Origin: Bryoerythrophyllum caledonicum
Taxonomy: Eukaryota; Streptophyta; Bryopsida; Pottiales; Pottiaceae
Reading direction: 5' to 3'
NCBI GenBank assembly: GCA_963971425.1
Contig: OZ020517.1
Coordinates: forward strand, 6,388,501-6,452,500
DNA length: 64,000 nt
In this document: one piece after another, positions 53,514 to 64,000 of the stretch
Position numbering within the stretch: the first letter of the stretch is position 1
Layout of the letters: each line of letters opens with the position of its first letter
The notes under the pieces: generated by a model
The model's input: only the letters and a program-made list of their open reading frames with translations
Told to the model about the DNA's origin: nothing
Database searches by the model: none
Position numbers and translations under genes: made by a program

Positions 53514-56500
53514 CTAAGTCCAAGGGTGTGTCAAAATGCCATGTTCAAGCACCTCCTTCACCTCATTCCAGCTAAAGGTAGAAGCATGGATGAATTCAAT
53601 GGTAGGTTTGAATCCACAAATCTTCAAGAGGATGAAATAGAGATGTTTGCAATGAGAATATAGGTTCCTCCCCCTAAATGTTTTTGACGTCTTCTTGTAC
53701 GAAGGACATGAACAGTGGGGGAATGAACTCACTGTAACGGAATAGGTTGCTATTTCGGGTGGAGTACCAAGAGAAACAAGGAAAATGTGACACCCCAACC
53801 CAGGACCTGGGAGCATTCTGACGGACTTAATGGACGCCGTGAGGGAGTCAACGGACCCCATTGACTTTCTTTGTTTCTCATTGCGAGCCTTGGAGGTGCG
53901 CTTCACCCCCTTTCCATCCCTCTTGCAAGGAACTTTGGCAGCATCAAGGGGCACAGGGATCGAACTCAAGTCTTTTGGTGGCCGATCGTTGGAAAACAAT
54001 CGACTTGGAGGAACGTGTTGCCTTTGAGGGAGTTGAAATCCAGCCGCCTCGAGATCCTCAACCTCCCCACGTGTAAGATTAGTACCCACCACAACAGGCC
54101 ATACGTCGGGGATAGGAGGCCTATCTTGATTCTTTTTATATTGAACCACCCACCTACGCCTTGTACCCTTCACACACCGATCAATGTCATCGTTGCAAAA
54201 GTAGAATTCAGTGGGCTCCAAGACAGTCTTCGTTGGGTGTCGATAAAAACCACTGTATGTTGGTGCCGGAGTTGCTATTCCACATCTCACAATCCTCTCC
54301 TCACATTTCTTCTTTGTTACGGCCCGTTGTGCCCAACAAGCCTTTGCTGAGTTCTTTGGCAACCGAGCAATGTGCCACTCCGTCAATGCAACATGGGTCT
54401 CTTGAACTGCTGTGACACGGCGTAGTCCAACCCTTTGAACTAGAGACAACAATGGTGTCACTTGTGCTTGTTGTATCGGAGACAGATCATCATCAGAGAC
54501 GCCTAGGTCAACACGGACGCCGTTATCTTCATCGATGATGGGAAGAGGGTTGGAAGTATAGCGGGGATAAGAGAAGTTGACCTTATCCGGTCGATGAGAT
54601 TCCTCCTCTGCACCAATTGGCACGTTTGCTTTGCGCTTGCGTGAACCAAAAACCTCTTCGCCGGCCTTGTTTGTTGTGCGGATACAAAATTCTACCGCCC
54701 CAGGCATACCTAGCATAGACTCCTTGAGCACACTAGGATCGCCAGTCCTTTGAGCTCTTCTCTCGGCTACTCGGAGCTTTAGCTCTTCCTTACTAGGCCC
54801 CGTTCCACCTACATCACCCTTGAGGAATTGATAATAGTTCACAACCTGCAGGAATGCACGCACGTAGTCGTCGACGGTTGCGACGTATAAGTCGGGACTT
54901 CTATTCCCCGAGCCTTGCTTCCATTTGTTGTGAATGGTCTCGGCTAGATTGCATGAAGGCACTTCGGCCAATTCATCGGCGGTCATGTTCTGCAATAGAA
55001 CAACAACAATGTGAAAAATCAAGAATTAAAAAGCCAAGTGACCAGTCATAAAAACCCATGTCTGTAACAACACATGAAAAGCGAAACCTCAGGGACCTAG
55101 GGTATCAATCACATCATATAGGGACGCAAGACAACATACAGATCCGAAAGAGAAGCAATACCGTGGTCATAAATCCACCCCATTGACGGTAACGAAAATG
55201 CCAGAATCCAAGCCAAGTAGTGATTTTTTCGAAACCCTTTTCCGAAACAGCTCCGGATATCCTATACCATGCTTGAAGCGCGTCGTATAGTCTATCGGCA
55301 TCCTCCATGGTGGTTGCCTTCCTGTATTGGTTACACAGGCTCTTATGTTGCTCTTGAAATCCTTCGGCAATGCACTTCTCTGTATACTTGATCATACTTT
55401 GTGCCCAATAAAAAAGACATGTTCGCTCCTTGTCCACCATGGCTTCTCCGCCTCCATATACAGCTCTCACCGCATTCCAGTTTGCCTGAGCACCGTCCGC
55501 CATGAATCCTTTGAAAGTCGGACATGCCACACCATGTCGTCCCATCACGTCATTTAGGTTCTCCCAGAATAGTACTTGCGCGTCTTTATCCTCCGACATC
55601 AAGTCGCAGCATGCAATGGTCATCACTCTGCAATATGTTGTGTCATAAACGTGACAACCCATGGTTGTCCAATCCATTAGGCGTTTGACGTGGTCGAACA
55701 TCAACCATGCATTCTCCAGATCATTGCCCGGTTGCATCCGCTTTACAAGGTCAACGCCCGAGCCTGGTCCAACTTTGGACATCTTGAAGACAAAGACTTT
55801 GGCTTCTCCTCCTACAGCCGCTTCTGAACCTTGACTCGGGAACTTGTTATTTTGTACAAACGCCCAATTACTCATTGACCTAAGTTTAAGGATAGCGTCC
55901 ATGACACCGTACCTCTTAAGGTACCGAAACGTCACCACCTTGTTTCGAATGCTAGGGGATCCTAGGTCTTTGCATTTATCTAGCATGAGGGCTAACTCAT
56001 CGACACTGAGGATGTTCCGCGGTTCACCCTCTTCACTCAACAGGAACTCTCCAAGGAGTTCTTTGCTAGCTTCTAACACAATGGCACTCTTAGTCGCTCG
56101 TGGAGTTCTCTCTACTTGCTCACTTATTAGACTATTGATCTTATCTTTCACCTCACGATAGGCACCAATCTTAACAGGATGCACATGTCTACCAAGGTGG
56201 ATACAAGCACGAGTGCAGTGGCGCTGACCACTCACATAATACACTACAGCATCACACGTGGCAATACACATTGGTGGCTCTCCACAGATCTTGCAAAGTA
56301 GCGTGTTTTTGGGAGCTTTCTGACCTACCTCAAATGTCATCGATGTCATTCCATCAAACTCCAGCTCGTTCACTTCCGAAATACGATTATCTCGTTGAAC
56401 GAACGCGCAGTTGACGTTCTCGCAACGCAGATGCCCAACGCATTTAGATGTACGAAAGTGGAGGCCATCGTCATTCATGATGTTTGTCGTGATTGTCTTA

Positions 56501-57303
56501 GTCCAGAGGTGACCATCGTACCGCTTGTCCATGCCATGCATGTTACGAGCCTGTGTAGATGACGCTGATCGTGGAGCGGGTGGTAGTTCGAATATCACAT
56601 TGCCATTGAAATCGGCGGGAAGACAGTTGACCTGCTCGTGTGGTATGATGTCAAAGTCCAATTTCTTCAATGGATTCTTGCCGCCAACACGAGAAGACAA
56701 CCGCTTCAGACCTGCAATAACACTGACGATACCAAGTACCTTGTCCTGTTTCGGAGAGCAAGACATGGGGGGACAGGATATCGGTGGAGTAGATGTAAAA
56801 GAAGTGGCTCTAGGACGACACGACTTAAGAACACTTAGCTTTGGAGGGCAAGTCTTAGGGGGGGTGTCCTCATTGTCAGATGAGAGTAGGATGACAGGCT
56901 CAGTGTCTGGTTCGATCTTAACATTGACAAGAGCAGGAAGCAGTGTCTGCATACTACATGTTGTGGATTGACGAGAAGTAAGGTCTATAGAGGACGCACT
57001 TACCTGTGAATCTAGGCGACCATAGACCCTGTATTGGCCTTTTCCAAGTTTCCACTCTTTGTCAAAACTCTCATTCACTACCGTTTGTCGAGGTGTTGTA
57101 TACAACAGCTTCAAACAGTCATCATCATAGACTTCCTCCTCGACACATATACTCTGCTGTTGAAAACAAAATCGAACACTTAACGCCGCACTGGTAACTG
57201 TTGCAAACCCCTCATCACTCAAAGGATACGCAACAGGATCGCCAATGCCATTTGCACGGAGCATAACCATGGCGGGAAAAGTAGACCGAGAGGAGGAAGT
57301 CAT
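53514..57303 (-). CDS. Mutator-like (MULE) transposase with SWIM zinc finger, copy 2
   Basis: Two exons, 57303-55162 and 54989-53514, with an intron at the same place as in copy 1 (FMTT-NMTADELAEVPSCNL here, FMDM-DLDIEELAEMPSCNL there), encode 1,205 residues without interruption. Shared landmarks: KRYDGHLWTKT, the Cys/His cluster ending GRHVHPV, the FDHVKR aspartate, FMADGAQANWNAV with the second aspartate, and a CLFYW segment where copy 1 has CFLHW, so the histidine of the Mutator C..H pair is replaced by tyrosine here. The C-terminal SWIM finger is CSC...CKH followed by LYFILLK. The loss of that histidine may affect activity. Divergent from the ParB-methylase gene, as in copy 1. Confidence 0.84.
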
Positions 57304-58141
57304 GAGAATATCGAGACAGGTAAGTGAGATTAAACTCTAGAAGGGTATTGGAATATGGAGATGGAAGGTCAATATATGTATTACATCAAGATACTTTAAG
57401 AGAGAAGGAGCCATTGGATATTAAAAGGGTGATCGTTGAAAAACAGCGTTTGCCAGGGCTAAAAGAAGGGATCTAAAATAAATTTTGAATTGTAACCATG
57501 AATATAATTCAAAACAATCATTATTCTTTCAGTGGATGCCTAGGGAGGTGTAAAGTAGCTGTCCGCATTTAAGAATTAGACAGTCCTTGCTCGGATGGAT
57601 GTTCATAATTGGAAAGTCTTGCTTTAAAGGAGGGAGAAAAGCGGCGCAAATCTCCACTCCTTGTAGGATTCTCAACAATCACCTAATTTTAAAGATAGAA
57701 CAATTCGTCAGTGGGAAGGTTAGTGAACAGATCTTTTGGACTTAAGTAGAATGCTGATGAAGAAGGTATAAAGCAGCCTTCCGCAGTCAAGAATTAGACA
57801 ATCTTTACTTCGACGGATTTTCATATTTGGGAAGTATCGGTTGAAATGAGGTAGAGAAGCGGCGCAAGTCTCTACTTAGTTAAGAAAATAATACTACCAA
57901 AAATTATGAATTCATATAAAATCCTTGTAGGATTCTCAAATCACCTAATTGTAAAGATAGAACAAATCGTCAGTGGAAAGGTCAGTAGACAAATATTTTG
58001 GACTTAAAATAGATGTGAGCACATGCCGATGGAGGGTGTTATAGGGAACGAGGTTTGAATGTAGCATGGAATGAGATAGCCCTAGATATATCGACTTAGT
58101 AGAAAGGGTGGATATCAGACCGTAAGTAGCCTCTCTTTCAG
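57304..58141. promoter_or_regulatory. Divergent promoter region of copy 2 with tandem duplication
   Basis: 838 bp lie between the two start codons. Two large imperfect units (about 57540-57745 and 57755-58010) share AAGAATTAGACA.TC, AGCGGCGCAA.TCTC, CTTGTAGGATTCTCAA, TCACCTAATT and TTTTGGACTTAA in order; the second has about 50 extra bases. Such repeated promoter blocks could carry regulatory sites, but none is identified. Confidence 0.6.
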
Positions 58142-61100
58142 ATGGATCTGCGCGAGGAGGAATGCGGTGCGATCACGCGTGCAAGACGGCGCCGCGAGGG
58201 AAAGGAGATTTGCAAAATGCCCGCAGACGTTGGGGTGACGAAGAGGCGCCTAGGTGGAGAGTTTGCTAAGTTACCTGCAACAACAGTGGCTAGACGGATT
58301 TCACCAACAACTCCCATCCTCGAAGAAGAGGTACTAGTATTAGTTGACATGTCGCCTTTGGAAGTGATTGGAGCACATACAGCAGAGTGCGTCGCTAGGG
58401 AGGTTGAAGTAGCTTTCGAGCCATCCCGCTTAACAGACATTCAGGTATTTTTTTCATCTAATGTGTCGTCTAGTGGGTTCTGATTTGGAGCTACAAGGAT
58501 GTAGAAAATGAAAAGCCGCCTTCTAGAAGTCAAGGTGTTAAATAATGATGATTAGTCGCGGTTGCCATGTCACCAATTTCTCACAATAAAGAGAGGGGTG
58601 GAGGCCAAGCTGAAGTCCTTTCCTTTTCATGTGGTGGATAGAATTTGTGGGTCGAGTTAGTGCTATCACTTTGTAGCGTTGCTTGTATGCTCGTCATTAA
58701 GTTGAGCGCATTGCCATGAGGGGAACACATGTGAGATTGGTAAAAGGTTATGGAGTCAATTCATACAAAAAGTTTGGAAGGAAGAGTGTGAGGAAGTCTG
58801 AGAGGAACATTCGCAAGAGGAAGTTGCAAAAACAGGTCCGTTCACAATAGATTGGATAGTTTGTAGGTCTGAAATTAGGTGTGTTTGAAAGGTTTTGCGG
58901 TCTTGGAGGAATTAGGGTTTGAACAATTATCTCGGTTTTTGAGGTTTAGGGTTTGTGGGTTTGTGCGTTTTGAGGGTTTTGAAGGCTTTCTGGATTTCTG
59001 GGTGTGAAATTTGTTTGTTATAGGTATAATCCGGATTTTGTCCTTGTGTGATTGGTTTAGGCGGCTGACCAGGAGGAGAGGGCTGACGAGGCTATGGAGA
59101 ATGTGGACGAGGAGGGTGAGAACACTTATTGCGCCAACGGTAGCGGCGACGGCCAGGAGAAAAATGCCGAAAACGTTGTGGGTGATGACGAAGAGATGAG
59201 TGCGGAAGAGGGTGAACATGCCTACGCCTCAGACGCCGATGTTGAAGGCGCCAAGGCTGATGTGGATGCCATCCTGGATCTCTCAATGGAAGGGTCAGAT
59301 GGTAGCCCAGCGATTGAAGGGAAGAGGAAGAAGGGGAGGGGACGGAAGATGGCAATGGTGGAGGACGACGGTGACAATCTTGGCAGGGAGGAAGAGATTG
59401 ATGTGAAGGAGATTGAGAAGCGGATGGGAATACTTTACAACCCTGATTCCTTTGCAGCCATCACGTACATGCGTCGACAGCCACAGGACAAGTTCGACAG
59501 GTTACGCGTGCCTCTTTGCCGCATGGTGCCAATGCCGGAGCTTCGTAGCGTGCAAGAGACTGACAAACACAGATTGATGGACCAGTTCGAGCATGGTTAT
59601 TGACCTGGAACGGCCGTCTTCCATCTTGCACTAACGGGTCGTGACGGAGAGGAGATGGCAGTGTCAAGCGCAGTGGTCGAGCAGTGGTCGGAAGAGTGGA
59701 TCATAATCAACAAAGACTTTGAAGAACGGTTGAAGGGAGATGCGGATCTTGAGCATCTGAGTGGAAAGATGTTCTATATCTACGACGGCAACCACCGCTA
59801 TGAAGCTTGGAGGGAGTTCTTGGAGGAAAGAAAGGCTGGTGACATGGAGTTCATGCAAAGGAATGGTGAACCAGAGAGCATCATCCTTGATGTTGGGCCG
59901 AAAGGATTTCCGAAGATACTTGCGGCTATGCATGCTCTGAACAAGTAAGTCTACTACATATTATGCACATTGTTGGATTTGAAATCAAGACTGAATGTTT
60001 GTGCATGATAAACAGTGCTACAGAGAAGGCGCACATAAAGACGAATACAATGCACGAACTGGACAGGGTGAGCATATTTGGACAACGAGACATTTCATAC
60101 TTCAAGGACTTGATTCCTGAGATGGCGTACAACAAGTGTCTCAAGAGACAAAGGGATGCGTGGTATCCAATTCCTACAAGTCAAATGGTGAAAATCTTAT
60201 TCCAGGTAAGGTGTCATACATATACTATTGCAAATCAAGTATTTCAGTATTTCTAATGTTGATATATGCTGGAGTAGGACGAGATACAAGAGGCAGCCTC
60301 AAACGAGTGAGTTGCATACAAATTAGAGATTGAAAAGACAAAGCAGAGCGGTGTGGAGTTACGGAAGTTTGTCGAAGAGGGACTATCCGCCAAGAAGATG
60401 AAACTCCAAAAGCGCTTTGGGAAGCTCGCGGCTGTGGCCAACCCTGAATTAGGGCGTGAGTTCCTTGATCAGGTTTGAATCAACCAAGTTTTTCTTGTCA
60501 TCTTTTTGTAATGTCATTGTTCTTCCTCATCATGGTCAAGATGGTATGGGATGCCATGATGTTTTTTATTGGTTGTCAGGGCATTAGAGTTCAGCAAGCA
60601 CCCCATAGAGTGATGCCTTGGAAGCCCAAAACACGGGTTTGTTACGAGAACCAATATTTTTGGTTCTCGAGGCATCAGTCTATAATGAGCCTTGATGAGC
60701 ATTAGTACTCTTGGTATTGATGCGCCGGAGGCCTTGAAATTGGATCTCGTAACTAGACCCATTATATGGGCCTCCATTTCATCAATACCAAGTTCCCTGT
60801 GATACCTAATAGCAATTTTGGAATAGATGCCTCGGTGACCCTTTTATCATGTCTCGTTACGAGACATGTTTTAGGGACGTCTAGGGCGTACTTTCCTGGC
60901 TTGCTGTGGTAGCCATTAGCAAGCCCGGCCTTGATGGAAGGTGGCCTTGATTATAGGTCTTGTAACGAGACACACTTTCAGGGCCTCCGGTGCATCAATG
61001 CCCCGTTTGCCTTGGAACCAAATGGCAAATTTGGCATTGATCACCCGGTGGCCTTGATATCAAGTCTCGTAACGAGGCATGCTTTTTGGGTGAGCTAGGC

Positions 61101-63915
61101 ATCAACGACCGGCTTGCCATTGAGGCCGTTAGCAAGCTCGGCATTGATGCGCCATAGACCCGGAAAACAAGTCTCGTGACGAGACCCGATTTCAGGGCCT
61201 ATGGCGGATCCATGTCAACGGGTGATTTTGGTAATTTCTAAGTGGTTTTCCAATATGAAGTGCACCAATATGTTGCATCATGCATAGAAGTAGAGAAAAC
61301 TTGCTCAAAAAAATGGTTAGTGTAAAATTTGCACATTTATCATTCATGTTGTTGGATTGGTCAGGTTCGTCTACACTACGGAAAGTATCACATTGACAAG
61401 GTTGACATGGGGTTGGAAAAGCTCCAAATTATTGCGACATCGCCCGTGCCTGCAAAGTATAAAGTGGAGTGGCTGAAAATCTGGAATAGTCCCAGTTTTT
61501 ACCGGAAGGAGAAGCACTGGCCTCAACCATGTTCAGAATCTCAAATGAAGTTGTACCTCGATCGAGCAGTATTCTGGGCACTTGTAAGTGATCATGCAAC
61601 ATGTGATGATGTGAGGTTGAATGTGCTAAATCTATTGTTTGCTAATGCAGCTTCAAGAAGAAATTGCGGAGGACATCGACGATGTATTGGAGCAGCTCAA
61701 CCTGAATCCAGATGTTGAAGTAGAAGAATGGACATTGTACTTGGAAACTTGGAAATGTCGACTATGGACGCATGCATACCCGGGTGTCTTTGGTGGAACT
61801 TCACCGTTCCAACGATTAACAAAGTGGGAAGACGTGAAGGGCCGGAAAGATATTGCCAAGCGGTTCATTTACCGCTACATTCGCCATGAGCTGTTTGGCA
61901 AGAATGCGATTTCTAGAGTACCCGACTGGATGAAGTCTGCCTATCCAACCAACTCAGACACTTGCATGTATAATGCATATCAGAAGTCCGTGTTTTCCCT
62001 CGACCATCTGAAGGAATGCTTGTGGTACGTTGAGTGTAACAAGAACTACTGCTATGACACAGAGCTGGATTCGAAGAATTTTCTTGGTCCACTTTCAGGA
62101 CCCGAAGTTGAAGCGGTGCAGGTAGCGCCCACGGGAAGAGGCCGTGCTTCCCGGCAGCCAAGATTACCACCACTGAGTCCAGAATCAAAGAAGAAGAAAC
62201 AATACGCCAAGGCCAAGGAACGTAGAGTTGCAAAGAAGAATGCGTTGAAGAGAGCGGCGGAAAACAAGGTACGCAAAGAACGCGGCGAGTCTCCTTTACC
62301 TGAGGAAGAAGAGTGCCAACCGGAACCCACAGAGATTGATACCGCATTTTCTCAAGACGTTGTCCACATTCACGACAATGAAGGCGACCAAGAGGATGAA
62401 CGAGAGAATGAGGACCTTGATGTACAAGAGGAAGAGGTTACGGTGAATGAATTGATACTCGAGCGTTCAGCGCCAATCCGGCGAAGAGAGACGCACCAAC
62501 TGGTCAAGTCTCCAGGCACACTTATCTCGGCGTCAGTGGAGCCAACTCGTTCAATTGCATCTGGAGCTTCACTAGGTGATCCCACCCCTTACTGCACGGT
62601 CATGCCAACCCTTGGATGTGTGCCTCGTTTAGTTTCCAACCTGCTTCTAAATGCCTCTATCTCCCGAGATATATGGCAGGAGATTGCTGAGTTTACTGCA
62701 GATTGCAATGACGGAAAGAAATGCATTGTGGACGGAAAGATGGTTGACAAGGAAGCGAAGGTAGACCTTGTCATTGCAGAGATCCCCGACGGCAAGGCAG
62801 TCCCGGGCGTATCAGACGAGGTTCCCGCATGGAACGTGGTTGACCCTACTGGCTTGAAAAACTTGTTTGCTTATGCTAACAAGTTTCTACATGACGATGG
62901 CGCATTGTTCTTAATCTACAGCGATGATGGTGGCGTTACCAAACAGATGTTCTCCGATTACTTCCCACTCCTCGGTTTCAGGATTCAGAAGGAATGGGTC
63001 GGTGTGAATCGAATGTATACATATGCAATGACAGGGACTACTTTGACGGCGCTTTTCAAGATTGCACTAATTGTGCGCGACTCAACCGCTACAATTCGCC
63101 GGATATCCCGGTTTCATTTTCGGACCCATCCTGCGCTTGCTGGAAATTCAATAGACATCTGTCAGGGGGATGCAATCTGGAACTTCACCACAAATGATAC
63201 TCAAACGACAACAAACGGTAGAGTGTGGCGCGGACCAAAGGAGCGTGGGACTCACTTCTTAACATCGCTAATATTATCCGCCACCGATGTCGAGGGTGTT
63301 GTTCTCGATGCCACAACAGGCGTTGGTAAGTATGATTGATGTGTTTCGAGGTAATGAAAATCATGTTCTACCAATCTGATGTTGGCTTCTTGCAGGTACC
63401 TCGGTGAAGCTGTGTAAGGAATATGGAAGACATATTGTGGCTTTAGAGGCCGAAAAGGAGGTTTTCAACACCTTTTTGTTGCCGTTACAAAGTGAAATTG
63501 AACGCGACCATGAAGGAAGCTCCTCCACTGATCAAGATGAGGTGCCCATCAAGCCTGCCCTCGTTCAGTTTGACAAAGAAGACTTCATCGACGTCGACCT
63601 TTCAGGACGTGTAAAGAAGCGTAAGCGCAGCGTGAACGAGTAAGTAGTATCGCTCGTGTAGTAATATTTTCGGGCTTTCGGCATTTACAACGCAGTTTGT
63701 GTAATGGACATAGCTCAATGTTTATCCTTTTTATGTCACGCAGCAGAAGAATAAAATGCAGCCCTACCCGGTTTGCATATATGCCAGAATACGCATTGCA
63801 AATGGCAAGCATATATGCAGCAATGAAGTCCCCTCCACGAAGACAAAAAGATCGACAACTCTATGATCCTGCAGTGATAAGGCTTTTTGAAATTGATGCC
63901 GTCGTTGATAAGTGA
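58142..63915 (+). pseudogene. ParB-like/N4-N6 methyltransferase-like fusion, copy 2, with two in-frame UGA codons
   Basis: Eight exons keep phase: 58142-58444, 59061-59944, 60016-60205, 60278-60472, 61365-61583, 61651-63325, 63396-63639, 63744-63915 (1,293 codons before the stop). Landmarks match copy 1: a basic first exon, PLCRMVPMPEL, DGNHRYEAW, a middle segment with YRYIRHELFGKNAISR, then VDLVIAEIPDGKAVPG in place of DPPY, FLHDDGALFLIY, and GVVLDATTGVG for the SAM loop. TGA codons interrupt it at 59601-59603 (after FEHGY) and 60308-60310 (after AASNE); the first would truncate before the DGNHR motif. The large sixth exon corresponds to exons 6 to 9 of copy 1 joined. Unless the stops are bypassed, only copy 1 makes a full protein. 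Confidence 0.8.
60610..61230. repeat. Tandem array of about 105-bp hairpin units in intron 4 of copy 2
   Basis: Five units begin near 60718, 60827, 60933, 61038 and 61144, with a diverged sixth before them. Each starts with a TTGATGCGCC-like word and carries, about 28-30 bp in, a palindrome of type GTCTCGTAACGAGAC (60855-60869 and 61171-61185 are the clearest; 60743, 60960 and 61064 are near matches). Outer arms such as GGAGGCC and GGCCTCC also pair within units. This explains the unusual 892-bp length of intron 4. Confidence 0.82.
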
Positions 63916-64000
63916 TTAGAGTCGTCAGTTGACTCCACTTTGAAGATTTAAACTCCATTGTCCCTTTACAACGCATTCAAAATAATGGAATAAAGTTTAT

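Larger units (their letters stand above)
52873..64000. mobile_element. Second member of the ParB-methylase Mutator-like family (copy 2, right end outside window)
   Basis: The left terminus at about 52873-52932 has a unique end (GAGGGAGGCGTGTTCATG) followed by GAGCGGA heptamers and GAGCAAT, as in copy 1. It interrupts the hAT transposase frame at 52866-52872. Inside, the same order is found: minus-strand transposase (53514-57303), divergent spacer, plus-strand ParB-methylase (58142-63915). The right terminal repeat was not reached; in copy 1 it lies about 0.7 kb beyond the ParB-methylase stop, so here it is expected near 64.5-65 kb. The exact first base and target duplication cannot be fixed without the right end. 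Confidence 0.82.

Overview
The window reads as nuclear DNA of a streptophyte (green-plant lineage): genes have many small spliced exons, there is a plant-type PGR/TMEM19 gene, a mitochondrial uS9 gene with telo-box repeats in its first intron, and abundant plant-style transposons (Mutator-like, hAT, LINE, MITEs). A 20-exon gene for ZMYND10, a cytoplasmic assembly factor for axonemal dynein, implies an organism that still makes motile flagellated cells (charophyte alga, bryophyte, lycophyte or fern grade). I cannot name the species.

Layout. 1-11 kb is AT-rich, gene-free repeat DNA: four related dispersed repeats, a 1,160-bp inverted-repeat element with an 8-bp target duplication, and a foldback element near 5.7-7.9 kb. 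11-25.3 kb is the gene island: a GC-rich two-exon protein of unknown function (11124-13798, +), ZMYND10 (14263-18657, -), PGR/TMEM19 (18851-20035, +, head-to-head with ZMYND10, 193 bp apart), mitochondrial ribosomal protein uS9 (20660-22598, -) and a small UPF0643-like protein (24649-25300, +). 25.3-28 kb holds MITEs and short repeats.

28-64 kb is nested mobile DNA. A LINE reverse-transcriptase relic is split by a complete 14,560-bp transposon (28752-43311) with about 65-bp terminal inverted repeats built of heptamers and a 10-bp target duplication; the LINE reading frame resumes exactly across the insertion. Next come a repeat array split by a decayed gag-like retroelement (46-50 kb), a second gag-like relic, and a hAT transposase relic cut by a second member of the same transposon family (52873 to beyond 64000).

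The most interesting system is this transposon family. Both copies carry two divergently transcribed, intron-containing genes: (i) a Mutator-like transposase of about 1,160-1,200 residues with an N-terminal Cys/His cluster, DDE-type core and C-terminal SWIM zinc finger, and (ii) a protein joining a ParB-like DGNHR domain to a beta-class N4/N6 DNA-methyltransferase-like domain with altered catalytic motifs. The ParB-methylase gene is intact in copy 1 (11 exons, 1,240 aa) and has two in-frame UGA codons in copy 2. Each copy also contains its own set of repeated palindromes in non-coding DNA (CTTCGGTGCCGAAG type in copy 1; GTCTCGTAACGAGAC type, in about 105-bp tandem units, in copy 2). By analogy with MULEs whose second protein binds motif clusters in its own element (VANC of Arabidopsis VANDAL elements), the ParB-methylase may act on these sites. 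That is inference. Copy 1 also carries a diverged 5' fragment of 18S rRNA, with five tandem copies of a 46-bp segment, inside an intron.
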